Made by a program: the position numbers and the translations under genes. The notes beneath the pieces were generated by a model. The model did not search any database and was not told the DNA's origin. It saw only the letters and a list, made by a program, of their open reading frames with translations. Source: Desulfobacterales bacterium (lineage in GTDB: Bacteria > Desulfobacterota > Desulfobacteria > Desulfobacterales > SpSt-501). Taken from it: DNA of 64,000 nucleotides. Numbering within the stretch: position 1 is the first letter of the stretch; every line of letters starts with the position of its first letter. The stretch lies in NCBI GenBank assembly GCA_030834695.1, contig JAUQXK010000057.1, positions 1 through 64,000 of the forward strand, written 5' to 3'. Shown here piece after piece: positions 1 to 7,624 of the stretch.

Positions 1-431
1 TCCCATACGTCCGCGTTGAGACGGCTTCCCCGGAGGTCCACGGCATTCATCCGGGTCAAAGGGCGCAGGGCTTCCGGCAAACTTTCTGTCGCCGGCATGG
101 CCGCACCGTCCAGCAGGACAGGTATGACCCGAACCCCTCGCTGGATCGCGGTTGAAACCTCTGCACGAACCCAGTCCTTCGGGTCGTGAATCCGCGCTTT
201 CCCCTCACCGTTCTCTCCTAACCACCGCTTACCTATCAGTGCGAGCAATACACTGCACTGGTTGACGGTGGATTCTAACTTTTCTACGAAATCCGCTCCC
301 GGCTCGATTCCAGCCACGTCCATGAAAACCTGCTCCTTCGGAAGATTTTCCACGAGTCGGTCGTGAATAGCATGGGCAAAGCCGGCAGCATCATCTCGGC
401 GGTAGCTGATGAAGACTTTTCGTTTAGTCAT
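1..431 (-). CDS. TIR-domain protein, 3' end beyond window
   Basis: The reverse strand reads open from an ATG at 431 to the window edge, giving about 143 residues, with a GGAGG ribosome-binding site just upstream. The protein opens with VFISYRRDD, continues with VFMDV and a GxEPGADF segment, and has DWVRAEVSTA near residue 87-96. These are TIR-domain landmarks, and Glu91 lies where TIR NADases carry their catalytic glutamate. Bacterial TIR proteins of this type are signalling or NAD+-cleaving modules, often in antiphage defence. The effector or sensor domain that should follow is outside the window, so its role cannot be assigned. It lies on the 3' side of a tRNA-Val gene. The TIR call is firm; a defence role is inference. 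Confidence 0.85.
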   Translation of the reverse strand, partial: MTKRKVFISYRRDDAAGFAHAIHDRLVENLPKEQVFMDVAGIEPGADFVEKLESTVNQCSVLLALIGKRWLGENGEGKARIHDPKDWVRAEVSTAIQRGVRVIPVLLDGAAMPATESLPEALRPLTRMNAVDLRGSRLNADVW

Positions 432-957
432 CTTCTTGCCTCCAATAGCTCTAGTTCATTTTTAATTGGGGGATCGTATCGCAACTCTTTGCGAAGCCTT
501 AAGAATTTAGCGCAGCGCTGTACCGGAACAGCACACCAGGGAGGAGGATGGTATTGGGCCTTTTGGCCCGGACAGATTCAGTTTCAGCTCAGGTTCATAT
601 TGATGTCTTCAAATTTGGGAGTAAGCTTAGGCTGGCCGTGTAGAAAGTCAATATGCTGCCAATGGCGGATCCAATCAAGAGTGGGGACGTCCATTAGCAT
701 ATTAATTGAAAATTGCATGTCCGGCTAAAAGACGCAAAACTGCCCATCGATCGGAAGACCTCGGACCAGACAGGCCAGGAGAGTTCTGTAAAAAGGTAGG
801 CGAAGCAACCTCGTTCCAAATTTATTTTCGAGAATATTGTGCCAGGAGGTTGGAGAGACTTTCTTCATCTGAGCCTGACTGCATTGGGGTTATCATACGA
901 CAGCAGGCCTCAATCATTGTCTTATCCCATGCAAACTATGGTCAGATTGAAAAAAAA
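432..957. other. AT-richer intergenic stretch without a supported gene
   Basis: This stretch of about 525 bases lies between the TIR gene start and the tRNA-Val terminator. It is visibly poorer in GC than the rest of the window. Short open frames occur on the plus strand, but they have no convincing ribosome-binding site and no recognisable protein family. A small GGGCC/GGCCC hairpin lies near 555-570. The TIR gene promoter should be here, but no clear -35/-10 pair was picked out. Confidence 0.5.
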
Positions 958-985
958 CGGGGGCTGTAAGCCCCCGATTTTTTTT
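951..985 (-). terminator. Intrinsic terminator after tRNA-Val
   Basis: A 7-bp GC stem (958-964 with 970-976, loop TGTAA) is flanked by A and T runs on both sides, so it can act in both directions. On the minus strand it follows the CCA end of tRNA-Val directly and should end that transcript. Confidence 0.85.
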
Positions 986-1059
986 GGTAGGCACGCGGGG
1001 ATTTGAACCCCGGACCCCTACCGTGTCAGGGTAGTGCTCTCCCCCTGAGCTACGTGCCT
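985..1059 (-). tRNA. tRNA-Val (GAC anticodon)
   Basis: The minus strand folds as a full cloverleaf. The seven-base acceptor stem AGGCACG pairs with CGTGCCT, followed by discriminator A and an encoded CCA. The anticodon stem CTACC/GGTAG encloses loop CTGACAC, giving anticodon GAC (valine). The T-arm carries GGTTCAAATCC. The gene is followed at once by an intrinsic terminator. Confidence 0.95.
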
Positions 1060-1110
1060 CTATGTAATTTTTTAGTTACCATCGGCCCTGAGAGCTGTCA
1101 AGAGCCGGTT

Positions 1111-1719
1111 TCAGTCGGCGCCGGTTTTGGGTCGGTTTCCGTAGCCGGTCTGCAGCGTGTGGAGGCCGATGTAGGTGTAGTGCAACCCGGACAACACCGT
1201 CATCCCGGCGGTGATCCAGCATAATATGCGCCAGAGGTTAGCCGCACCCTGAACCTGCACCTCAAGCAGCGTTACTGCCACGGTTAAAATTTGAACGACC
1301 GTTGTCCATTTGCTGATCAGGCTGGGCCGGATGTCGAATTGGATCCCGCAGAAGGTCAGGACGCCGATGCCGGTCACGATCAGAACATCCCGGCTGATCA
1401 CCACCACGGCCAGCCATCCCGGAATGTCCTTGAGGATCCCCAGGCTGAGGTAGGCCGCCGACAGGAGCAGCTTGTCGGCGATGGGATCGAGGATGGCCCC
1501 GAGATCGCTGCGCTGGTTGAACATGCGGGCGATCAAACCGTCCAGGCCGTCGCTGATTCCCGCGAATACAAAGAGCAGCAGAGCGTAGCCGTGCAGATCG
1601 CGAATCAGGAAGATGACGAACAACGGGGTGATCAATATCCGTAGGACCGTCAGGATGTTCGGAATATTGATGGTTAGCTTCGGCCGGCGGGGGCGGTTCG
1701 GTGGTGGCAGTGCGTGCAT
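1111..1719 (-). CDS. pgsA: CDP-diacylglycerol--glycerol-3-phosphate 3-phosphatidyltransferase
   Basis: This membrane enzyme makes phosphatidylglycerol phosphate from CDP-diacylglycerol and glycerol-3-phosphate. The 202-residue protein carries the CDP-alcohol phosphatidyltransferase signature DG-x2-AR-x8-G-x3-D-x3-D at residues 60-82 (DGLIAR, then GAILDPIAD) and several hydrophobic helices. The N-terminal PNILTVLRI is typical of PgsA. A longer frame exists, but the ATG at 1719 avoids overlap with the upstream gene and lies 25 bases after its stop; a GGAAGGA motif is about 17 bases upstream, so the start is not certain. It is last in the rimO-ispB-(FlgT_N-like)-pgsA run. Confidence 0.85.
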   Translation of the reverse strand: MHALPPPNRPRRPKLTINIPNILTVLRILITPLFVIFLIRDLHGYALLLFVFAGISDGLDGLIARMFNQRSDLGAILDPIADKLLLSAAYLSLGILKDIPGWLAVVVISRDVLIVTGIGVLTFCGIQFDIRPSLISKWTTVVQILTVAVTLLEVQVQGAANLWRILCWITAGMTVLSGLHYTYIGLHTLQTGYGNRPKTGAD

Positions 1720-1744
1720 GGCCAATCGGCAATGAATCCTTCCG

Positions 1745-2440
1745 TCACTTGGGGGCCAGCGCCACGCGCAAGGCTCCCTCTCCGACCGCAGCGACCGTAA
1801 GCTCGAACGAATCAAACGTCTGCTGCATCAGGGCGGCAGCCAGGTCCTGGGCCGTGCCGCGGTAGGTGATCAGCAACGTCGTCTCGTTCGACTTCATGTC
1901 CCTGACCTGAATCCCCTCCACGCCAGAAATGCCGCCGAGCTCCCTGCGGAACTTGACGAAGTTGGCCAGGTTGCCGCTGCCCTCCACGGTGAGCGCCACC
2001 GGATGCGATGCCGTGGCGGCTTTTCCTCCGACAAGGCCAGCGCCGGCCAGGTAGCTGCCGATCTGCTTCACGGCTACGGTCGCCTGGACCACCACACGAT
2101 GCTGCTTGGAAGCCACCGCCTCCGAAAGCACCTTGAAATCCTGAATGTAAGCGTCAGGCCGATTGAGCAGCAGCTCGTTCAGCTTCTTGAAATTTTCCGA
2201 AAACACTTCCGGCGACAGAATGTCCATGGCGGCGAGGGCGACCGCATTCATCAGGCTGCTGGCGATGGCGGCATCGCGCGCCGCGGTGACGTTGCTGCCC
2301 TGAACCGCAGCCGAACCGATGACAACCAGCGTTCGGGTGTCCTCGGCCTTTTGAGCGTAAGCGCCGCTGCCCAACATCCAGACCCAAATGCCGATCAGCA
2401 GGACCAGCAGCTTCCCGGCGGTGGAAAACGCTTGCTTCAT
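1745..2440 (-). CDS. Exported protein with FlgT_N-like domain
   Basis: The 231-residue product has an N-terminal signal peptide ending near GSGAYAQ (residues 24-30). It is followed by a domain resembling the FlgT N-terminal/LPP20-type fold: a GSAAVQG strand, an AARDAAIASSLMNAV helix and a later VVVQATVAV strand. The second half (about 150-225) looks like another small alpha/beta repeat beginning LTVEGSGNL. A GAGG site precedes the ATG. It sits between ispB and pgsA on the same strand, with about 50 bases to ispB. No enzyme motif is present. The FlgT_N resemblance is from memory of the pattern and does not imply a flagellar role here. Confidence 0.6.
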   Translation of the reverse strand: MKQAFSTAGKLLVLLIGIWVWMLGSGAYAQKAEDTRTLVVIGSAAVQGSNVTAARDAAIASSLMNAVALAAMDILSPEVFSENFKKLNELLLNRPDAYIQDFKVLSEAVASKQHRVVVQATVAVKQIGSYLAGAGLVGGKAATASHPVALTVEGSGNLANFVKFRRELGGISGVEGIQVRDMKSNETTLLITYRGTAQDLAAALMQQTFDSFELTVAAVGEGALRVALAPK

Positions 2441-2492
2441 GGGGCAACCTCATCAAATAGGCAGCAGCCTGCTTGATCTGCCATTTCCCTCG

Positions 2493-3473
2493 TCAGACGC
2501 GCCGATGCAGGGCATAGTCGGCGATATCGACCAGCGTCTCCAGCGCCGCCGAAGGCGGGAACACGGACAGCTCTTTTTTGGCGATGGCGATGAATTTTTC
2601 GGCGGTCTGCTCCGTATGTCGAATGGCACCGCTGGATCCCAGCAGCTCCACCAGCCGGCAGAAGTCTTCGGTTGAAAACTGCGGGTTCCGGATAACGCTG
2701 ACGAGCCACTCCCGCTCGGCCGGCGGCACCTGCCTCAGGGCCTGGATCACCGGCAGGGTCATCTTCCCCTCGCGCAGGTCCGCTCCGACCTGCTTGCCCA
2801 ACTGAGGCGTTTCCAGAGTGTAGTCGAAAAGGTCGTCGGCGATCTGGAAGGCCATGCCGAGGTTGAACCCGAATTGAGCCAGGGCGGATTCTTTTTCCGG
2901 GGAGGCGTCGGCGAGCACGGCGCTGACCCGGCAGGCGGCTTCGAACAACACGGCTGTCTTCCGGCGGATGACGTCCAGGTACTCATCCTCGGCCAGCCGG
3001 ATATCGCCCTTGCGCATGAGTTGGTGAACTTCTCCCTGGGACATCTGCTCGGTCAACTCGGCCAGGATTTGAACGATCCTGACGCTGCCGGTGGCAGCGG
3101 ATACGGACAGCGCGCGGGCCAGCAGAAAATCCCCAACCAACACTGCAATCGGATTGCCCCATTTGATGTAAGCCGCGGGTTTTCCCCGCCTCAGGGTCGC
3201 GCCGTCCACCAGGTCGTCATGCAGCAAGGTAGCCGCGTGCAGATATTCCAGAGCGGTTGAGAAGGTTTTATCGTAGCCGCCCGCGTAGTTGCAGACCCGC
3301 GCGGAAAGCACCATCAGCAGCGGCCGCAGCCGTTTGCCGCCGCTGAAGAGGATATGGCCGGCCACATCGCGTACAAGATCGAGATGGGGGTTGAGATTTT
3401 CCGCGAGGGCGGTTTCAATGGCTTCCAGATCCACCTGCACCGCTGCCAGGATTTTCCGCTTCAGATCGCTCAC
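2493..3473 (-). CDS. ispB: Polyprenyl diphosphate synthase (IspB/octaprenyl type)
   Basis: This trans-prenyltransferase extends isoprenoid diphosphates, probably making the side chain of menaquinone. Both aspartate-rich motifs are present: DDLVD at residues 86-90 (HDDLVDGATLRRG) and DDLFD around residue 210. The N-terminal GGKRLRP is also typical. I chose a GTG start at 3473, giving 326 residues. It overlaps the rimO stop as GTGA and has a GGGGGAAG site inside rimO, so the two genes are translationally coupled. An upstream ATG in the same frame would overlap rimO by more than 60 bases. Confidence 0.88.
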   Translation of the reverse strand: MSDLKRKILAAVQVDLEAIETALAENLNPHLDLVRDVAGHILFSGGKRLRPLLMVLSARVCNYAGGYDKTFSTALEYLHAATLLHDDLVDGATLRRGKPAAYIKWGNPIAVLVGDFLLARALSVSAATGSVRIVQILAELTEQMSQGEVHQLMRKGDIRLAEDEYLDVIRRKTAVLFEAACRVSAVLADASPEKESALAQFGFNLGMAFQIADDLFDYTLETPQLGKQVGADLREGKMTLPVIQALRQVPPAEREWLVSVIRNPQFSTEDFCRLVELLGSSGAIRHTEQTAEKFIAIAKKELSVFPPSAALETLVDIADYALHRRV

Positions 3474-4864
3474 GCAACTTCCCCCATCAGGTCGTACTCC
3501 ATCGCATCGTTGATCCGAGCCCGCGCAAAACACCCGATGGCCAGCGGCGCCGCCGAAGTGCCGGTGTTCACGTAGGTGACTCCGTCCACCTCCGGCGCCT
3601 GGAAGCAGGTGCGGCCGGCAAACATTTGGCTGCCCAGGTGCTCTTCGATCAGCACCTGCAGCGTCCGGCCGATGTGTTTTTGGTTTTTCTCCGCGGCGAT
3701 GTCCATCTGGGTCGACATAAGCTGATCGTAACGATCCTGAGCAACGCCCCGCGGGACATGCTGGCGCAGCCGGTGGGACGGAATATCGTCGGCATCAGAA
3801 TAGACAAAGACCCCCAAATGGTCAAATCGAATCTCTTCTGCGAAATCCAGCATCTGCTGAAAATCCTGATCGGTCTCGCCGGGGAAGCCCAGGATGACGG
3901 TCGTTCGGAGAACGGCGTCGGGTACGATTTCCCGGATGCGTCGGAAAAGCCGGCATAGCTTCTCGCGGGTATAGCGGCGTCCCATACGCTTCAGAATGCG
4001 GTTGCTGGCATGCTGAATGGGCAGGTCGAAATAGGAGCATACTTGAGGGTGGTCGGCTACGGAACGCACGAAGGATTCCTCGATGCTCTCGGGGTTGCCG
4101 TAGAGCACCCGAATCCAAGGGAAGAATTTCGGCTCACTCTCGCCTCCGGCGGACAAGCCGGACAGGCCGCAAATGAGATTTCCCAGCGTCAGGGGAGGGT
4201 TTAAGTCTTGGCCATAGGCGGTGGTGTCCTGAGCCACCAGAACCAGCTCTTTGACGCCGGATGACACCAGTTCCTGCGCTTCGGTCATCACACTTTCAAG
4301 CGGCTGGCTTTTGTGGTGCCCACGCAGTTTGGGGATGATGCAATACGAGCAGCGGTTGCTGCAACCCTCCGCGATTTTCAGATAGGCCATGTGAGGAGCG
4401 GTCAGCACGCGGGAGGCGGATTGATGGTCCAGGCAAGCAAGCTCGGGATCCGGCAGGATGGCTTCGCGGGCGAGCCGATCGTCTCCGGCGGCCTGGACGA
4501 TCTGATCGAACGCCCCGGTGCCCAGGAAAATGTCAACTTCCGGGATGGCCTGAACGATCTGTTCCCGGTAGCGTTCCGGCAGGCAACCCGTGACCACCAG
4601 CCGCTGACAGGAACCGGCCTTTTTATATTCGGCCAGTTCCACAATCGTGTCGATGGATTCCTCGGCCGCCGATTGGATGAAGCTGCACGTGTTGACGACG
4701 ATGGTCTGAGCTTCTTCGGGATCGTCCGTGATAACCCAGCCGGCTTGCTTCAGCCGGCCCAGCATGACTTCGCTGTCCACCTGGTTCTTGGCACAGCCCA
4801 AGCTGACCAGATGCAGTTTCCAGCCGGCGTCGCGGAATCGTGAAGACCACTCTTTTCGGCGCAT
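3470..4864 (-). CDS. rimO: Ribosomal protein S12 methylthiotransferase RimO
   Basis: RimO is a radical-SAM enzyme that methylthiolates an aspartate of ribosomal protein S12. The N-terminal domain (KLHLVSLGCAKNQVDSE) supplies cluster cysteines 24, 60 and 94. The radical-SAM triad CSNRCSYC lies at 168-175. The C-terminal 60-70 residues form the TRAM-like RNA-binding domain. The 464-residue length fits the family (about 440) with a slightly long N-terminus. No good ribosome-binding site precedes the ATG at 4864, so the true start may be a few codons later. It leads the minus-strand group with ispB. Confidence 0.92.
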   Translation of the reverse strand: MRRKEWSSRFRDAGWKLHLVSLGCAKNQVDSEVMLGRLKQAGWVITDDPEEAQTIVVNTCSFIQSAAEESIDTIVELAEYKKAGSCQRLVVTGCLPERYREQIVQAIPEVDIFLGTGAFDQIVQAAGDDRLAREAILPDPELACLDHQSASRVLTAPHMAYLKIAEGCSNRCSYCIIPKLRGHHKSQPLESVMTEAQELVSSGVKELVLVAQDTTAYGQDLNPPLTLGNLICGLSGLSAGGESEPKFFPWIRVLYGNPESIEESFVRSVADHPQVCSYFDLPIQHASNRILKRMGRRYTREKLCRLFRRIREIVPDAVLRTTVILGFPGETDQDFQQMLDFAEEIRFDHLGVFVYSDADDIPSHRLRQHVPRGVAQDRYDQLMSTQMDIAAEKNQKHIGRTLQVLIEEHLGSQMFAGRTCFQAPEVDGVTYVNTGTSAAPLAIGCFARARINDAMEYDLMGEVA

Positions 4865-4892
4865 AAGCAGATCGATCGCTGCAATTCAACAT

Positions 4893-4924
4893 GATCCCGT
4901 CAGAGCGTGCGCTCTGGCGGGATC
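4893..4924. repeat. Long palindrome upstream of rimO
   Basis: GATCCCG-x-CAGAGC is mirrored by GCTCTG-x-CGGGATC around a four-base centre, making a near-perfect stem of about 14 bp. There is no T run, so it is not a standard terminator. It lies in the rimO upstream region after the apbE stop at 5053 (minus strand). It could be a REP-like element or an mRNA-end stabiliser. Confidence 0.6.
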
Positions 4925-5052
4925 AGGTACTGAGCAAAACTCCAAAACTTTCTCACTGATAGTAAGAAGGGCGCCAAGTCCTGTCAACGCCCGCGAACGG
5001 TGAAACGCCGGCACCCGCAAGCGGCTTTTCCTGTCCAACAGTCGGATCCATA

Positions 5053-6078
5053 TCAGGGCGAAGAAGGCTGCTCGATGCGAATGCCCTTGGAAAAATGGTC
5101 CCTGAGGCTCCCGTCCGGAAGCTCCGAAACGATCAGGCCTTCCACGTGATCGAGCCGGTTGATGAGGGCAAGCCCTTTTTCGACCCCCATTACCATGACG
5201 GCCGTTGCCAGCCCATCCGCCAGGGTGCAATTGTCCGCCAAAATGGAAACGCTCACCACCCCTTCATGCACCGGGTAGCCCGTCTGGGGGTCGATGATGT
5301 GGGAGTAGCGCACGCCGTTCTCCACAAAGAAATTGCGATAATCGCCGCTGGTGGCAAAAGCCTGGTCCTTCAAGGAAATGACTTTGTAAACCTCGTCGAA
5401 GCGCGCATCGGCCTTGGGGAGGTTGATGCCGACCCGCCACGGCCGTCCGTCCGGGCGGACGCCGGCGGCATAGACCTCTCCGCCGATTTCGACCAGGAAA
5501 TCGCTGAATCCGGCGCCGCGTACCTCGTCGGCCACTTGATCCACACCGTAGCCTTTGGCGATGGAGGAGAGATCCAGGCTCACGGCGGCATGGCGTTTGA
5601 CCAGGGCCCCTGAATGCCGGACCTCAATCTTTTGGAAGCCGATGTTCCCAAGCATGGCCGCGATTTTTTCCGGCGGCGGCCTCCGATCCACCCGGCCGGC
5701 GCGGCCGAACCCCCAAAGGTCGACCAGCGGGTTCACGGTTCCATCCCATGCCCCTTCGGAAAGTGCGTGAATATGAACAGCCTGCTGCATCACGCGCAGG
5801 AAGTCCTTTGAGATCGGAAACTCTGCGCCGGCCTCCTGAAATCGGTTGAAGCGGCTGATCTCGCTGTCCTTGAGGTAGGGAGACATGCTGTGGTTGATCT
5901 GATCGAGACGCCGGTCGATCTTTTCCTGAAGACCGGACACGGACCCGAAATAGCCGGTAACCACCTTGACGGTGTAGGTGGTGCCCATGGTCCGGCCCGT
6001 GAGCGTGTGCTCGCGCTTGGTGTCGCAGCCTGACGCCAGCAGGAATGCTGCCAGGCAAACAATCAGGCGGACGGGCAT
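5053..6078 (-). CDS. apbE: FAD:protein FMN transferase, lipoprotein
   Basis: ApbE attaches FMN covalently to threonine residues of periplasmic or membrane proteins such as Rnf/Nqr subunits. From the ATG at 6078 the 341-residue protein begins with a lipoprotein signal (lipobox LASGC near residue 15-19). It then shows family landmarks: TGRTMGTTYTVKV, SKDFLRVMQQA, DLSSIAKGYGVDQVA, EIGGEVYAAG and SHIIDPQTGYPV. The start codon lies inside an array of CCCTATGCC units, and no clear ribosome-binding site is seen; a second ATG in the same array at 6099 is possible. No Rnf genes are in the window, so the target is unknown. Confidence 0.88.
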   Translation of the reverse strand: MPVRLIVCLAAFLLASGCDTKREHTLTGRTMGTTYTVKVVTGYFGSVSGLQEKIDRRLDQINHSMSPYLKDSEISRFNRFQEAGAEFPISKDFLRVMQQAVHIHALSEGAWDGTVNPLVDLWGFGRAGRVDRRPPPEKIAAMLGNIGFQKIEVRHSGALVKRHAAVSLDLSSIAKGYGVDQVADEVRGAGFSDFLVEIGGEVYAAGVRPDGRPWRVGINLPKADARFDEVYKVISLKDQAFATSGDYRNFFVENGVRYSHIIDPQTGYPVHEGVVSVSILADNCTLADGLATAVMVMGVEKGLALINRLDHVEGLIVSELPDGSLRDHFSKGIRIEQPSSP

Positions 6079-6103
6079 AGGGCATATGGCATAGGGCATA
6101 GGG
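6073..6103. repeat. CCCTATGCC microrepeat array at the apbE start
   Basis: Three to four imperfect copies of CCCTATGCC/CCATATGCC are read on the minus strand. The array provides the candidate start codons of apbE (6078 and 6099). It begins 7 bases after the stop of the small four-helix-bundle remnant. A related array lies at 8729-8807. Confidence 0.75.
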
Positions 6104-6110
6104 TAAAAAA

Positions 6111-6284
6111 CTATTCGAGTGATTTGATAGAACTGGTGATCCGACGACAAAGCCTGTCCAAATCGGATAGGTTTTTGTCGCATTCTTCTGTCGCAATTCG
6201 GTTTCTTTTCTGAAAGATCAAAAGCCTGTCGGCAACCTCCACCGCCAACTGCCAGATTTTCAAGTCTTGGAACCTGAACTTCAT
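6111..6284 (-). pseudogene. Four-helix-bundle (S23/Avd-like) protein, internally deleted
   Basis: The minus strand encodes 57 residues from an ATG at 6284 to a TAG at 6111-6113. The first 20 residues (KFRFQDLKIWQLAVEVADR) match the start of the four-helix-bundle family related to 23S rRNA intervening-sequence proteins and to Avd. The last 20 (LSDLDRLCRRITSSIKSLE) resemble that family's C-terminal helix. Family members run to about 115-120 residues, so the middle two helices appear to be missing. A GAAGGAATG arrangement precedes the start. It lies between hypE and apbE, flanked by CCCTATGCC-type repeats. Family recognition is by pattern; the deletion is inference. Confidence 0.55.
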
Positions 6285-6323
6285 TCCTTCCCCTCTGCCC
6301 CATGCACGCTGCTCTCTGCTTTT

Positions 6324-7334
6324 TCAACAAATGCGCGGCAGCTGCTCCCCCGTCAGCATATCCACGATGCGCGTGCCGCCGATGCGGGTGTCCATGAAGA
6401 CTTTCCCGGGGTGCTCGGCGGTCACTTCGCCGATGAGCACGGCGTCGTGTCCGTACGGGTCCCGGCGCATGGCCGCCAGCACGGCATCGGTGTCTTCGGG
6501 CGCTACGAAGGCGATCAGCTTGCCCTCGTTGGCCAAATACAGGGGGTCGAGGCCCAGAAGCTCGCACAGGCCGGCCACTTCGGCCTTGACAGCAATGCGG
6601 TCTTCGCGGATGCGAATGCCGATCGCCGACTTTTCGGCGATTTCATTCAGCGCCGTCCCCAGCCCGCCCCGAGTGGGATCCCTCAGGACGTGGACGCCGG
6701 GTCCCGCGGCGAGCATGCTCCGCACCATGTGGTTGAGCGGCGCGGTATCGCTTTGAACAGATGTTTGAAACGATAGCCCCTCGCGGCTGGCCAGCACGCT
6801 CACGCCATGGTCGGCGATAGTTCCGCTCAGCAGCACCCGGTCGCCGGGCCGGGCCAGACGACTGCCGATCTGCACACCGGGCGGGATTGCACCGATCCCG
6901 GAGGTGTTGATGAAGATCTTGTCCACTGCTCCCCGGGGAACGACCTTGGTGTCGCCGGTGACCACCGTGACCCCAGCATGCGCCGCGGCCCGACTCATGG
7001 CCGACACGATCGCTTGCAGCTGGTCCAATGCAAACCCCTCTTCGATGATCAGCGCCGCACTCAGATAGGCCGGTTCCGCCCCGCACATGGCGAGATCGTT
7101 CACCGTGCCATATACGGCCAGTTCTCCGATGTTCCCGCCGGGGAAGAAGATCGGATCGACGGTGTAGGAGTCCGTCGAAAACCCCAGCCGCAGGCCTTGC
7201 AGCTCGAAAATGGCACCGTCGTTCAGTTCGGCGAGGATCGGGTTGTTGAACGCCGGCAGCAGGAGGTCTTGGGTCATGCGATGCGAAATCTTGCCCCCGC
7301 TGCCGTGATCGAGCAGTACCTTATCCGATTTCAT
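6324..7334 (-). CDS. hypE: Hydrogenase maturation protein HypE
   Basis: HypE accepts a carbamoyl group from HypF on its C-terminal cysteine and dehydrates it to a thiocyanate, the source of the cyanide ligands of the [NiFe] centre. The 336-residue protein starts LLDHGSGGK, has the ATP-binding FSTDSYTVDPIFFPGG segment and VVTGDTKVV, and ends exactly in PRIC, with the required terminal cysteine. A GGGG site lies 9 bases before the ATG. It is last of the protease-hypCFDE run, separated from hypD by about 290 bases of repeat sequence. Confidence 0.95.
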   Translation of the reverse strand: MKSDKVLLDHGSGGKISHRMTQDLLLPAFNNPILAELNDGAIFELQGLRLGFSTDSYTVDPIFFPGGNIGELAVYGTVNDLAMCGAEPAYLSAALIIEEGFALDQLQAIVSAMSRAAAHAGVTVVTGDTKVVPRGAVDKIFINTSGIGAIPPGVQIGSRLARPGDRVLLSGTIADHGVSVLASREGLSFQTSVQSDTAPLNHMVRSMLAAGPGVHVLRDPTRGGLGTALNEIAEKSAIGIRIREDRIAVKAEVAGLCELLGLDPLYLANEGKLIAFVAPEDTDAVLAAMRRDPYGHDAVLIGEVTAEHPGKVFMDTRIGGTRIVDMLTGEQLPRIC

Positions 7335-7382
7335 TCACGTGCCCCTTTGGCTTTGATGAACTCGTAAAACGTCATCCGCATC

Positions 7383-7624
7383 GATGACTTCGTAAAGAGG
7401 CCAAGATCCAGGCGCGCGAATCTCGTGCCGCGAGGCGTACAGGTCGTACGCCGCAGCGGCAACGAGATGAAGCGCAACGCAGGGATTGGGCTTCCAAGGA
7501 AGTCGATCTTAGAATCCCCCCACCCCCTTTGCCAAAGGGGGCGGCCGAGGGAAGAAAGCTTTTCGATTTCGTTGTCGAGCAGGGTGGTGCTGCGCGCCAT
7601 AACCCGCTATTTACGAAGTCATCA
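7383..7624. repeat. Composite copy of the GATGACTTCGTAAA palindromic element
   Basis: A copy starts with GATGACTTCGTAAA at 7383 and runs with an inner palindrome (GCGTAC...GTACGCC near 7435-7452) to a degenerate end near 7507. After about 100 further bases, which include a CCCCCTTT/AAAGGGGG hairpin near 7523-7541, another terminus TTTACGAAGTCATC occurs at 7610-7623, adjoining the hypD stop codon. Related copies are at 55446-55574 and 61031-61155. The element fills the hypE-hypD gap. Confidence 0.75.

Noticed and set aside
363-969. Two short plus-strand frames (363-728 and 706-969)
   Set aside because: The first overlaps the TIR gene on the other strand, the second ends in the tRNA terminator. 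Neither has a good ribosome-binding site or a known domain.
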